Positions 15,001-37,062 are shown, counted from the stretch's first letter. The stretch: DNA of 64,000 nucleotides from Branchiostoma belcheri (GCF_001625305.1 NW_017804242.1:1282483-1346482), one strand, 5' to 3'. The notes: generated by a model from the letters alone, not told the origin. Program-made: numbers and translations.

Positions 15001-16417
15001 CTGTGATGAATCCCAGAAGGCAGGACAATATATAGCAATAGATATTATAAAAATATTTATAAAAATATAAAGATCATAGCGCAAATAATGGATTGTCAAA
15101 GGTCAAACGTAAACACCAAGAACTGGTTAATTGTTTTATGATTTCGCTGCAGTGTTTGATGCGATAAAGGTTACACCGCGTGCTAAACTCACGCCGTTTG
15201 AAGTACAGATCAGCCCCGGTGAGGTTGGCCGGTGTCGGGCAGGACCGTTTGAGCCTGCAGGAGTTGTCGGAGTCGCCCGGCACGTGCACGAACGCCCCGC
15301 ACGATCCCGAGGCCGTACAGAGGTGCGCACAGGTGGCCAGGCTCGTGTGGCCGTGGTCGCTGATGTTGAACAGCCCGCCGGTACAGGCCTGGTCTTTCTT
15401 CCGTATGTAGCCGAATGCAGGGTCTGGAAGAAAGTATGGAAGTATGAAAACTCGAGTGCAGCGCTACACGGTCCTTGCTATTTTTTTTTGTATTCCAACA
15501 TCTTATCACAAGACGTGGTGACGGCACACTCAAGTTTTTCAATTTATATTAATGCCGCCACCAACAGAGGGGACAATACAATACTCATTTGCACCTGAGC
15601 AAAGTGAGGAAAGTCGTGTAAAGTGTCTTTCCCAAGGGCACAAGATCGGTGGCATGTCAGGACTCGAACCCGGGACCTCTTGATTCCGAGTCGAGCACTC
15701 TGCTGCTACGCCACACGTCCTTGTTATTGTTATGTGTTGATGATTGAATGAATAATGTATGGAGGGCCTGGTGTAACCAAGGACGTTCTTTCAGAGCGTT
15801 CTTTCAGAGCGTCCTTGGTTTAACCAAGGAGGATTAATGGTTAAACCAAGGACGTCCTTGGTTAAACTGTCGTTAGTCGGACGATGTACTTTATGACACG
15901 CTGAGTTTTTGTCTTCTCTGGTTTTCATAATCATGAGTATGATCCAAAACCTAAGTGAAGTTTCACTTTCACGTTACAGATGTCTTTAGAAACATTCCCT
16001 GGCAGCCTGGAATGCCCCCTCACCTTTTCATGAAGTCATGAAGTGTATGTGAAATATTGGACAGTAGTGTGCACTGCAAAACGAAGGCATAAAACCTCTA
16101 GGTAACGCCCATAATAGAGTCAATCGTGCTTTTTATGGCAGTCAATTATGACATGAGAAACGTATATACAAACCCCAGGGGAGTTTGTTTCAGTCGGCGT
16201 AATGGTTTCACAGTCTATTTTTGTAACTGTACATAGGAATAGTTCCAGCAAAAAAACAGGTTGGGAACAAGAAGGAAATGTCTTCTTATTTAAACCTTGC
16301 AACACACACACACACACATACCATGACACACGTACGCGCAAACACACACGCACACACACACACACACACACACCTGCACACACACACACACCTGCACACA
16401 CACACACACACACACCT

Positions 16418-16511
<94 letters not shown>

Positions 16512-17712
16512 TACAAGCACACATGTGCCAAAACATATTTGCCACAGCCATTAATAAACTTGTGTAAGACTACAACTATGGCAAGTATATTATTACCAGA
16601 TATTCATAAATTGTGAGTATCATCTTGGTTTTGAATTATCAAAACAACAACAGAACACGTTAATGGAAAAATCGAAAAATGTCACCGGATCAAGGACTAT
16701 GAAGGATGTGATGGGAAACTGCTTATAATTTCTAGCGTTCATGTGTCGTACAGAATTCAACTGACTTCTTACCGGAAAAGATTATCGGTACCGGTTGTTA
16801 TCTTATTATTCTGTTTAAAAATCATACATAAAATTCGTAAGGCGACCAACGACGTATGTGACCTGTCCCTGTATCTAATGACAATGCCCCTACTGTATGT
16901 GTAAGCCAAATACATATACAGCTGCAGGGTAACTTCATCGACATCTGAAATACCTGCTCAGCCTCAATTTTACCTGCACTTACCTGCGTATGAAGGTGGT
17001 GTTTCGAATCCTCCCAACCAACAGCATTGTGCGTCAAGAGATACATTACAACATACATATATCATATGTTGATCCTGGTCACAACCGTACGTTTTTGTCC
17101 GTACGTTTTTTGGGAGGCTACGTCTGCTACGTTTTTTCTGAAAACGTGGGGAAGGAGTGGCGTCGACGCACGTCACTCGCACGGTTGCGCAAGGTGTAAG
17201 ATTGTGGTCTGCACGCCACGTCTGGCCGTGTGCGGTTGCGTGCATCGTTCGTTGCGCAAGTGGTTAGTGAGTTAACGTACGATCTCTGTGCGATTGCAAC
17301 TTTAATTTATTTACCGTAAGGAGGCCGTACTCACACGTGCTTCTTCCGTACGGTACGTATATACGGGACACGCGCGTCGCCCGTACTCGCACGCACCGGT
17401 GGTGAATCCGCAGACCGCACGTAGAAAAAGTTTTACATGCACTTAAAGTTCTACGGCGTGTCTGCGTGCTCCCAAATCCGTAGGATTCCGTACGGAGGTG
17501 GTACTCACCACGCACGGATGCCCTACAATGTACGTTTGCCCACGTTTTTGCACGTAGACAGCACGCAGAAGCACGTACGGCGGGTTGTGACCAGGCCTTA
17601 AGCTATGTAGAAATCATGCCTACTTACTGGAAGAAGGAACTGACGTCCGCTCTTCACGTAGACAGTGTCCCAGGGAGACTATCTGGACGAGGATGATAAA
17701 AAACCACCACAT
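153..17712 (-). CDS. Giant modular lectin-type cell-surface receptor, probably polycystin-1-like, N-terminal part (3' end outside window)
   Basis: I rebuilt 32 coding exons on the minus strand, from the ATG at 17712 to 153. Every junction is GT-AG, all phases agree, and the exons sum to 5844 nt (1948 codons) without a stop. Domain order: signal peptide, PAN, LCCL, CUB-like, C-type lectin, F5/8C, Link, fucolectin interrupted by a second C-type lectin, galactose-binding-like, PAN, beta-trefoil, FN3 repeats, Thr/Ser/acidic linker, helical stalk. Most introns are phase 1, the signature of exon shuffling among extracellular modules. The helical stalk (exons 790-1103, 507-594, 153-391) resembles the region before the GAIN/GPS of polycystin-1-like or adhesion-type receptors, so membrane segments are expected beyond the left edge. 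Domain calls are firm; the family call is inference. A partial paralogue lies inverted at 54639-63514. Confidence 0.8.
1478..1520. repeat. (TA)n microsatellite
   Basis: About 43 nt of TA repeats, 22 nt from the donor of the linker exon 1542-1607. Confidence 0.9.
1542..3267 (-). CDS. Receptor exons: FN3 repeats and Thr/Pro linker
   Basis: Exons 3171-3267 and 2717-2901 code a first, divergent fibronectin type III domain split by a phase-2 intron. Exon 1796-2341 (546 nt) holds two tandem FN3 domains: the conserved Trp (FYLTW and ATLMWAAP), the Tyr of strand C (GYRVTYHP) and the LLPGVEYNVTI / LIPLHPYIAKLYAV strand-E to strand-F motifs are visible. Exon 1542-1607 adds a short Thr/Pro/Ser linker likely to be O-glycosylated. 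FN3 repeats usually act as spacers in receptor stalks. Confidence 0.8.
3415..3825 (-). CDS. Receptor exon: beta-trefoil (ricin B-type lectin-like) domain
   Basis: A single 411-nt phase 1-1 exon. It shows repeated motifs of trefoil lectins: HWLHTAEGTLRN, SQCLEL, VVMTTCS, LSWRVLGREVCFDNRDG and VELVSCPDG, that is, paired cysteines with an aromatic-rich strand in each third. The Q-x-W signature is not clear, so sugar binding is unproven. It sits between PAN-2 and the FN3 region. Confidence 0.5.
4193..4456 (-). CDS. Receptor exon: PAN/apple domain 2
   Basis: A 264-nt phase 1-1 exon. The PAN pattern is seen as LSLADCAIKCLEEPAFFCQSFQYK followed by NCEMFGW, giving the helix cysteines and the hairpin cysteine pair. 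PAN domains bind proteins or carbohydrates. Confidence 0.75.
4614..5338 (-). CDS. Receptor exons: galactose-binding-like (discoidin-fold) domain
   Basis: Two exons, 5061-5338 and 4614-4791, joined in phase 0. Recognisable elements are an initial NIGG, IIDGQL, WLSSQGIGSWVQLKF, INRAKIAQS, RTIRLTFNDGS and a late VKMTVLSAY strand. This matches the jelly-roll plan of F5/8C-like domains. It is the third galactose-binding-fold unit in this protein. Confidence 0.6.
5622..7940 (-). CDS. Receptor exons: fucolectin (FTP) domain in two halves around a C-type lectin exon
   Basis: Exon 7785-7940 codes the N-terminal half of a fucolectin domain: NIALEKRTYQS, then GIDGV and C.ENGGAC. Exon 5622-5909 codes the C-terminal half: HPWWYVDLDR, FFIHIGD, QNHSIAV, GRYVGIRL and LQFSELEVY. 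Joined directly they give the spacing between the cysteine region and PWWYVDL expected for eel-type fucolectins. In genomic order exon 6325-6717, a complete C-type lectin, lies between them. All three are phase 1-1, so inclusion or skipping both keep the frame. Confidence 0.8.
6325..6717 (-). CDS. Receptor exon: C-type lectin domain 2 (cassette exon inside the fucolectin)
   Basis: One 393-nt exon codes a whole C-type lectin domain: GCPIAGYVSFDGSCYKSF, EARQTCAADGGILAM, RWLGLTDVNNGGQWVFEDG, YANWLPGEPQPD, GGCVGFWEGGSFWDEKEC and GFICQL. The sugar-site triplet is EPQ rather than EPN or QPD, and WDEKEC replaces the usual WND-x-x-C, so calcium-dependent binding is possible but its specificity cannot be predicted. 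Confidence 0.9.
7060..7600. repeat. Degenerate short-motif repeats (ACGTTTT-rich, then TACGCTCTACG-rich)
   Basis: Within receptor intron sequence, 7080-7220 is crowded with ACGT/ACGTTTT words and 7420-7600 repeats a motif around TTACGCTCTACG followed by GAATTAAAACGG. A G10-type run near 7396 lies beside it. No coding signal is seen. Confidence 0.5.
8617..8695 (+). repeat. LINE 3'-tail fragment (GTGTTACGCCGAAAGGCGG motif)
   Basis: Carries the same tail found after LINE 3' ends at 55640, 59105 and 59885: GTGTTACGCCGAAAGGCGG, TTATACCGG, then CTATACAGATACAGATA repeats. Here the LINE body is absent. The surrounding intron (7941-8791) holds no exon I can support. Confidence 0.7.
8792..9085 (-). 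CDS. Receptor exon: Link (hyaluronan-binding) domain, atypical
   Basis: A 294-nt phase 1-1 exon. The Link plan is visible: VMGVFDRKVNLDFPAAHHHC, MASYSELLAAFHAGM, AWLSWLTDQRARYIIE, then IISWGL and LGVFCM. The family's second cysteine, in LxxCxxGWLxDG, is absent (the equivalent is TDAWLSWL), while the first and last cysteines remain. The fold is likely but hyaluronan binding is doubtful. Confidence 0.65.
9370..9955 (-). CDS. Receptor exons: F5/8C discoidin domain
   Basis: Exons 9732-9955 and 9370-9529, phase-0 junction. Visible elements: LACGTISQIS, ADARPWMDLDFGREMYVAAIETSG, YTKAYSLQTSDDGAVY, TFIQPRISTRYLRVIPVAW and the closing LGVLGCE. First and last cysteines are placed as in discoidin domains, which bind lipids, glycans or collagen. 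Confidence 0.9.
10086..11268 (-). CDS. Receptor exons: C-type lectin domain 1
   Basis: Three exons, 11164-11268, 10685-10788 and 10086-10272. They give HCPYGWRVWGDSCYYFG, ETAVSACHNMAG, AHVVEINSEAEQAFLGAI, KYWVGLRF, SSWWSPGT, DTCVIM, FNWTTQHC and SRVICEM. This is a long-form C-type lectin with all main cysteines. The calcium-site EPN/QPD triplet is missing, which suggests protein rather than sugar binding. The three-exon structure differs from the one-exon domain 2, so the two were probably acquired separately. Confidence 0.9.
11546..12394 (-). CDS. Receptor exons: CUB-like domain
   Basis: Exons 12234-12394 and 11546-11720. The pattern GCDSVVTLASRTRGFYSNSP, DADSECNLHI, LAGGAELEVHAGPN and QYLRVNWGTQG follows CUB order (opening Cys, G.fySp, Cys.w.I, lev.dGp). 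Conservation is weak, so this is a low-confidence fold call. Between the exons lies a (TC)n/(TA)n tract and a 20-N gap. Confidence 0.45.
11919..12018. repeat. (TC)n, 20-N gap, (TA)n
   Basis: About 26 nt of TC repeat, N at 11945-11964, then about 54 nt of TA repeat. The gap lies between two microsatellites inside an intron and does not interrupt a recognised exon. Confidence 0.9.
12676..13689 (-). CDS. Receptor exons: LCCL domain
   Basis: Exons 13623-13689, 13172-13305 and 12676-12716. The LCCL signature reads IVCPPGCASVAGPIYGDGMYST, then SSVCKAAVHHGWV, GGAVTVRKFSLA and a short last exon DGSGKTSIHFLHG. LCCL modules occur in secreted proteins of defence and matrix (Limulus factor C, cochlin). 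The right-hand paralogue carries the same first two exons at 62795-62861 and 63381-63514, about 13% different in nucleotides. Confidence 0.85.
13011..13101. repeat. Hairpin: 35-bp near-perfect inverted repeat
   Basis: Arms 13011-13045 and 13067-13101 are reverse complements with one mismatch, separated by 21 nt. Each arm contains TGACGTAAGCAATTGAT or its complement. It sits in the LCCL intron and may be a small palindromic element. Confidence 0.9.
13757..15423 (-). CDS. Receptor exons: PAN/apple domain 1 and short linker exons
   Basis: Exon 15193-15423 is the PAN domain (CTGGLFNISDHGHTSL, TCAHLCTASGSCGAF, CRLKRSCPTPANLTG). It is followed by exons 14794-14823 (30 nt), 14589-14631 (43 nt), 13862-13980 (119 nt) and 13757-13781 (25 nt). 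The last two are needed to bring the frame into LCCL. The 25-nt exon is supported by phase and by a conserved GT donor in the paralogue, but as a micro-exon it is the least certain exon of the gene. Confidence 0.75.
14880..15000. repeat. AATAACAGATCAAT short tandem repeats
   Basis: Imperfect repeats of a 14-nt AATAACAGATCAAT word. The complementary word (ATTGATCTGATATTG) fills the equivalent intron of the right-hand paralogue at about 61160-61350, so this repeat predates the duplication or was copied with it. Confidence 0.7.
15590..15722 (-). mobile_element. tRNA-derived SINE
   Basis: On the minus strand an A-box-like TGGCGTAGCAG is followed by a perfect B-box GGTTCGAGTCC (complement at 15660-15670), then a tail GTGCCCTTGGGAAAGACACTT. 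Head and tail recur at 28660-28788 and 30185-30370. It lies in receptor intron 1. Confidence 0.75.
16302..16509. repeat. (CA)n microsatellite
   Basis: About 208 nt of CA repeats with scattered CACCTG and CGCG interruptions, in receptor intron 1. It creates long open frames on both strands that are not genes. Confidence 0.97.
17074..17595. mobile_element. MITE-like element with terminal inverted repeats
   Basis: The left end CCTGGTCACAACCGTACGT (17074-17092) is matched in reverse complement by the right end at 17573-17595 (ACGTACGGCGGGTTGTGACC then AGG). The 522-bp interior is rich in CGTACG and ACGTTTT words and has no transposase frame. A target-site duplication is not obvious. Confidence 0.65.
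17628..17712 (-). CDS. Receptor exon 1: signal peptide
   Basis: ATG at 17712-17710 opens MWWFFIILVQIVSLGHC, a hydrophobic secretion signal, followed by 11 residues to a phase-1 donor at 17627. The context ACGATGT and the 5' flanking ACGGATGTACGGAGAGACAC are conserved upstream of the paralogue's ATG at 54639, supporting this start. Confidence 0.9.
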
Positions 17713-17944
17713 CGTGGAAAGTGTCTCTCCGTACATCCGTCAGCAGCGGTGTCGTCTGACAGACTAACACACGTCCTTCTCGCTGAGAAGTGATGAACGA
17801 AGATACAACCACTTAGCAAGATGAGGTACCACCCTCAGCTATTGTGTGTGCCATAAGTGTGGACAGTAAAATTATGTTGACGATGTACATAAACACAATG
17901 CAATGTTCAGCGTTGCATACGAAATGTACATTTCCGTGCTATAG

Positions 17945-18165
17945 GAGTCTAATAGCGATGACAAGAAATTAACGATGTATTCTTACCGATGTATTTTAGG
18001 ACTAATATTTGATAATATAAACGATGGCAGAAAAACTTAGCGATGTATTCAAGGACTCTTATAACGCCGACAAAAAACTTAACGATGTATCCAAGGACTC
18101 TGATAGCGCTGAAAGAAAGAAAAAACAACTTTACGATGTATTCTGCAAGGCCTGTTCGTTTTGTA
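17945..18165. repeat. Imperfect tandem repeat upstream of the receptor
   Basis: At least four degenerate units centred on CTTAACGATGTATTCAAGG, then ACTCTTATAGCGCCGACAAAAA, spaced about 45-50 nt. It lies 230-450 bp upstream of the signal-peptide exon. From here to 18999 I see no gene. Confidence 0.65.
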
Positions 18166-18999
18166 GATAGCACATTTGCTGGTCACCATGTAAACAACGG
18201 ATACAACAGTCGCCTCTCACTATGAAAACAATGGATGCACGTTAAGCAGTATACAGTAGTTCAAATGGTACGATCCTCAGCTGTTGTGTGATGTTGACGA
18301 TGTACAATCCCTGGCGCTAGCGCTCTAAAATACTGACAGACATAATGTATGGGCTGTATTTTGCATGGCCTGTACATTTTGTAAATTCAGAAATAAATGG
18401 ATACAATAGACAAGATTTAGTAGTTCTTTAGTAGTTCCTAGAATGTAGTAGTTCTTTAATACTGTGTATATATATGTAAATAGTATGTATTCAGTATTCT
18501 CTTACGGAGAAGAGGGGGGTATGGACATCCGTACAACTAGCAGCGAAAGATGATGATATTATTTGATATTATGTATAGTATCTGTAGGAAGTGAGGTTTA
18601 AAATGATGTTATTACATGTGGTTCTAGAGGACTCAGACCAGCTAACTGATAGCATAACTATAGCGTATTCAATTTGGCAGGGCAGAGAAGTTCAAAGATC
18701 ACTCATACGGGTCTACATTTACACAGTCTTCACAAGTAATAACCCACTAGCTCACCTTAAAACAGCAAAATTAGGAGAACTACGTGGGTACAGTTTTAGA
18801 TAATTTTCAACCTTCCAAACGTGTTATGTAGAGTGCATGGAGTATACAAAATACATGGTATGTGTTTTGTGAATGTGAAATAAAATGTAGACAAATTAAT
18901 ATTGTATGAGCACGCAAGTATAAACATCAAGTTATGGATATATATTATACAACGTAACTTTCATGTAGCTCATCGGACATAGCAGGCCACAAGGTGCGT

Positions 19000-21504
19000 T
19001 CAGCTACCAAATCCATGAATGTTCCTACCAAGGCGCTTTACGCCTTTACTGGTCTCCATTCCGAGAGTGTCGAAACCATGAATGTTCTTGTTCAACCCCG
19101 TCGGCTTTTTCTTCACCACGACTGTCTCTTCGGCCTTGTCTTCCCGTTTACTACTAGTAGATGCTGTCCCAGTCTTGTCAAACGCAGCTGCACTTTGTGA
19201 TGGTGCGTATTTCTGAAGCAATCTATTACGCAAAGCTTCCCTATCGAGCGCCTGGAACTTGGACGCCGACCTCCTCCTAGATGTGGGTCTGGGAGGTTGA
19301 GACCTCGCCGGCATTGGGCCTGCTTCACTGGTTACTTTATTCAGCACCCTGTCGTTGAAGGTTAGAGGGGGTAGTTTTTCCCTGGCTGCTGAGTTCTCTG
19401 GGTTACGTTTGCCTTTCGCGGCCGACTTAGAAGCGCCTTTCCTTGCGTCATTTCCTGGGGTTCGTCTGGCTGGCGTTCGTATTTCGTCAAGGCGAGTGTG
19501 TCTACCGTTAGTTTGACCCTTTCTTGTGGTAGTCTGCGGCTCTATTTCCCCACGATGTGTCCGGTCCGTACGTGCTAGGTGCTGTTTTCCTGTCGTTTGG
19601 GGAAATTTCGGTTGAGGGGAGGCAGGGGTGCGTCTACCTCTGTTTGCTGTCAGGGGTTTTGTCGTGCGTTGATCGGGCAAACGTTGCTTTTCTCGTGCAG
19701 AGTGCCTTGCACTGGCGTCGTCGCGATTGGTTTTCTCTTTCAAACGATCTCCGTCAGGTCTCATCTTACCGCGACGGTTGCTAGACTGAGTCTGAGGGGT
19801 ATCCCGCGTGATAGAGGGGAGCTGGTGAGGCCTGCCATGCTGGTGAAGTTCACGCAAGGTCAGGCCATCGTCCTCAGTGACAGCCACTCCTTGGAGCCGT
19901 GAGTTGCCGCCAGTCCGTCCACGTCCACCCCTCTGATGACCGACGCTTCCTTTCGCTACAGCAGCCCCGGTGACAGTATGTCGGAGAGTAGGAGTCCTAC
20001 CAAGGCCGTCCACTCGTGGAACACGGCTTGACACATCGTTCTGACTTATGACTGCGCGATTTTTGCGCCCACTGGTTTTGTCTTCTCCGTCTTGTCGAGT
20101 TTCATCGATGACTGAAGTTGGAATGACGTGTATTGCTTGAGGTGCTATTTTGCCTTTAGGGACGACTGGTCTAAGTTGCACATCGTTTGCTTTCAAGCTG
20201 GATTTGGCTTCAGAAGTACCTACTTTTTCTTCAGTGGTTTCAGATTTCCCTCCTGTGTTTGATCCATTACCGCGTGTTTCGGTATTTCCCGAAGCTGTTG
20301 GAGAAACTTTCGTGTTGTTGCCATTTACATTAAGACCGTCATTGTTGCTCTGCGCCTTCGCTCCAGCCGCAGCCAGGCCTGTTCCATTGCCACAGTTTCC
20401 CCCTGCCACTGGCCCTTCTATTGTTTTTGACATCTCCCCATTTTTGTGCGTTCCGTCATTAGAACTTCCCTTGTTAGTCCCGCTGTTGCTGGAGCTACCG
20501 GCACCCCCTCCGGCCCTGACGGTCGTCGCTCCTGTGCCTTTACCCGGCACGCGTAAGTCTAGCAGCGTGAAATCCAACATCGGTGCGTGGTTCACGGTGT
20601 CGCTCTCCTGGTTGAACCCTCCGACCTTCAGCAGGGCAAGCTCGACGCCGGCTCTTGCTTCCACTTTGTTTTCTGCTCCACTGACCCGGGCGTTCATCGC
20701 GGATACTTCCACGGCCTTCGCGCCCACGTAGACGCCGACGTCTTGCTCCTGCCGCACCCCTGCTGCGTCCACGTTCATCGCTTTCACCTCGATACCCTTT
20801 GCTTCAAACGTTGCGCCGGCCCTGTGTTCCATCTTGACTGCGGCAACGCTGGCGTTTCCAACCTTCACATCCGCGCCGCTGACCAGGGCCTCGGCCCCAA
20901 CGAAGAGATGTTCGTCTACCGCCCTCGCGTCCACGTTTCCTGCAACAACTTCTGCCCCTTTGACGTCGGCCTTTGCTTGCACGTCGGTTTCTACGGTTCC
21001 GCCGTGAGCCTGTGCGGTTAAAACGGTACCTTCAAGCCCGGTGGCTGCGGCGGTAGCCTGGGGGGAGAACGTCAGGGAAGCCATGTCAACATCAGCCGTC
21101 AGCGCGGCCAAGTTAAGACCCGTGGCGAACGCTTTCGCCTGGTCGTCCACCTCGGTGGAAACAGAATCTTTCTCTGCACTTAGAACTCGCTTTCTGACGG
21201 CGTGTGCGCTGGTGTTACGCTTCCTGGATGTTTTCTTCTCTTCGCCATCATCGTCCTTTGTTGAGTGCCTAGTAGGGACGCCGTCTGTGTCCTGAGACAC
21301 AGAAGAAATGTCTTTGCCAAAAGCTGGGTGTCTAAAACGCAGCAGTCTATTCTCCTCCCTTTGTTTGTCCTTTATCTCTTTTATCACCTCTTCTGCGAAG
21401 ACGTTTGCACTCTCCTCTTCTGCCTCCTCTCCACGCAGCAGTTGCCCGTCTCGCCTTACAAACTGATAGTTCCCTTTCGAGTTTCCTTCCTTCGTTGGCG
21501 CCAT
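19000..21504 (-). CDS. Unrecognised intronless gene: 27-residue-repeat, Gly/Asn-rich, basic protein
   Basis: One open frame of 834 codons from the ATG at 21504 (MAPTKEGNSKG). An upstream in-frame ATG at 21561 would add 19 residues, but 21504 has the better context (AAC-ATG-G). I do not recognise the family. Visible regions: acidic/basic N-terminus (to about residue 115), then at about residues 180-300 four units of about 27 residues with pattern G-[AI]-[ED]-V-x-[AV]-x-N and alternating small/hydrophobic residues, suggesting beta-strand repeats. Next is a Gly/Asn/Ser stretch, then a long Arg/Thr/Pro/Gln-rich basic tail ending in two copies of NIHGF. There is no signal peptide or membrane segment, so a cytosolic or nuclear location is likely. 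Absence of introns suggests retroposition or a young gene. Confidence 0.7.
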   Translation of the reverse strand: MAPTKEGNSKGNYQFVRRDGQLLRGEEAEEESANVFAEEVIKEIKDKQREENRLLRFRHPAFGKDISSVSQDTDGVPTRHSTKDDDGEEKKTSRKRNTSAHAVRKRVLSAEKDSVSTEVDDQAKAFATGLNLAALTADVDMASLTFSPQATAAATGLEGTVLTAQAHGGTVETDVQAKADVKGAEVVAGNVDARAVDEHLFVGAEALVSGADVKVGNASVAAVKMEHRAGATFEAKGIEVKAMNVDAAGVRQEQDVGVYVGAKAVEVSAMNARVSGAENKVEARAGVELALLKVGGFNQESDTVNHAPMLDFTLLDLRVPGKGTGATTVRAGGGAGSSSNSGTNKGSSNDGTHKNGEMSKTIEGPVAGGNCGNGTGLAAAGAKAQSNNDGLNVNGNNTKVSPTASGNTETRGNGSNTGGKSETTEEKVGTSEAKSSLKANDVQLRPVVPKGKIAPQAIHVIPTSVIDETRQDGEDKTSGRKNRAVISQNDVSSRVPRVDGLGRTPTLRHTVTGAAVAKGSVGHQRGGRGRTGGNSRLQGVAVTEDDGLTLRELHQHGRPHQLPSITRDTPQTQSSNRRGKMRPDGDRLKEKTNRDDASARHSAREKQRLPDQRTTKPLTANRGRRTPASPQPKFPQTTGKQHLARTDRTHRGEIEPQTTTRKGQTNGRHTRLDEIRTPARRTPGNDARKGASKSAAKGKRNPENSAAREKLPPLTFNDRVLNKVTSEAGPMPARSQPPRPTSRRRSASKFQALDREALRNRLLQKYAPSQSAAAFDKTGTASTSSKREDKAEETVVVKKKPTGLNKNIHGFDTLGMETSKGVKRLGRNIHGFGS

Positions 21505-21561
21505 GTTTTTTTTTTTGCTACACATGAAGTTTATTTGTTTGAATTGGTTAAATACTTGCAA

Positions 21562-23135
21562 ACCCGACGTTCATGTATGGGGTAGCGCAACGGGTCGAAG
21601 GTGGTTGGAAGTTGGCACCGTTCCGTCCCGTATCAGCGGCAAGAGTTAGATCTATGAAGACAGGTAGCAGAGCTTCGTTCTTCTGTTGGTATGTTCCGGC
21701 ACCAACCTAATGAAGGAACAAGTTACATAAGATATTTATGGCACTTTATAGGCAACGGGCATACTGTTTTCGTAATATAGCCGAGTTACTAGTAGTGCTC
21801 GGCACACGCATACCGATTATAAAAAAAATTAACATGTCTGGATTGTGATATTGTATGCAGTTGCTTTAGTGATCTGTACAGTTGCATGGTTGAATCGGAA
21901 ACAATGATGCCGTAACTAGACAGATTCAGAGACATACAGACATATGCAAAGGTAAGTACACAAGTAGGTACAGTGTACAGTATGAATCCCACCTACCTTC
22001 CTCTTGACTTCTGGGGCTAGCAACAACACCTTCAGGTCGGTCTAGGTGTAGTCGTGTACACGATGTTCAAAGTAATCTTACTTCAAGACGATCTTCTGCA
22101 CTTAAGGATAGTACAGTTCCTGGCGTCAACACAACTAGTCTTATTTTTACTTCCTCCTTGGCGCAGGTAACTACTTCAAGGTCCAATATGACCTTTGATA
22201 TGACCATTGTTCAGCCAGCGCACGCACGTGATCCCAATGAAAAGGCAATCTCTGCAACGATTGGCTGAAGTTTCTTGGCATGAAACCAGAGAACTTGTTT
22301 TTTGTTTGAGTTTACGTCACATGGCTATAATAGTAACTGCCCTGTAGGTAGGTACTGTTATCGCTCTGGCTATGAATGGTGCTGGTAATCTATGCTTGTA
22401 AAAGGCTACTTATAACCAAGGACGGTGTACTAGTATCTATCTTGTAGAACGTCCTTATTATATCCAAATTACTACTAACGTAGCATATGTCATTTTTTAT
22501 TATGATATTTATTAACACAATACACGGTTTCAATTCCCGAACTTTTGTGCCCTTACGTTTAATCACCATCAAGCGATCTGGACTAAATTTTACCACTTAT
22601 ATCGTTTGACTTATGCATGCACTTTATTTGATTGTTTGTGTCAACATTTAGTTATGGGTTACTGCATTTTTTCTGTACTTATCTCTATGTACTGGTGAAA
22701 AGTGTATAAAATCAACATGACATCTACACTGCTGCCATACAATTACATGTACCATACAAGTAGATGCCAAAAGTCACGTTACATTTACACGTGAGATTAG
22801 ACTAAGGAAATACTGTAGCTTACGTTTCCATCATCATCATCATCAGTTCAGGTGGGTCACCCGAACTACCTCGAATCGTATTATTTATCTTTTTATTTTA
22901 TTTTTTACAATTGCTTGTTATCTTTGTGATTGTTACTTTACGGTTTTCTAGATATTGTTTGTTTAATTTTTTGTTGGTTGTTCTATGATAGTATGAAAAA
23001 AACCCCAATAAAGACATACATATTATTTAATAGTACGGTATCCGTCTCACAATGACATGACTCATTTTTCTATAGTTGATCCAAAAAAAGTAAAAGAAAA
23101 AGAGAAAGTGAAAGTGCACATTATCCCGAGAATCG
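21562..23135. other. Intergenic, no gene seen
   Basis: AT-rich sequence between the unknown gene and NUDT2. It has no splice-flanked exon or conserved frame I can support. A tail resembling a non-LTR element (CCCCAATAAAGACATACATA, about 22997-23016) lies near its right end. Confidence 0.6.
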
Positions 23136-36361
<13,226 letters not shown>

Positions 36362-37062
36362 CATATACACAAGAACTAAGTATGTAGAGCTAGGTAGCCT
36401 TTTTGCAGCAAATATCTTAATACTGTGTTTGAAAAATGATGTTGAAGCTCTTGCACTTTGGCATTTATTTTGTCACAAACTTCACCAGAAGTTACAGAAT
36501 CCAAGACACTAGTGGCATGCAGAGGTGATGTGTATGTGTTTTTCTTGTATGTGGACATTGAGAAATGAGAGAGGGGTGCACAAATGTGTTGGTCTAAAGA
36601 CCTGAGACTTGGCATTGCAGGTAATACATAATTATGTAGGAATGAGCTGCATTGACAATAACTGCAATATGCATTTACATGTAGATAATGATAGCAGTTT
36701 GTACTTTTCTGTTGTGTCTGTGTAAAATCTTTCACTGTGAAGCACTACCCTGTACATTTACTTTGTTTATAAGATGTGTATTTAGATGCTCAACTTTCAT
36801 CAAATGCTCTACTTCTGAATGAAAGACTTAGTTAGTGTTTTAACTGTACATTGTACATGACATCTGAAATATTCAGAAATTCTAGTGTGTTGTTATGTTA
36901 ATGTTTGTGAAATGTGCTGCATGTCTCAAAGTTTTATGGCATCTGTCCCAGCCAGTGTTCTGTTGGGTTTTATAATAGTTTTTTAATGGATCTTAACTCT
37001 GGGAATTAGGATTGTATGACATTTATGTATGCCATACATGTAGGTACCAAGCAATTTTGAAG

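Noticed and set aside
15640..15722. tRNA gene suggested by A- and B-box motifs
   Set aside because: The acceptor ends do not pair well and a SINE tail follows the head; the same head-tail unit recurs at 28660 and 30185.
16202..16616. Long His/Thr or Cys/Val open frames
   Set aside because: Translations of the (CA)n microsatellite.
20150..20731. 193-codon plus-strand frame
   Set aside because: Antisense shadow of the intronless repeat-protein gene; no splice or start support.
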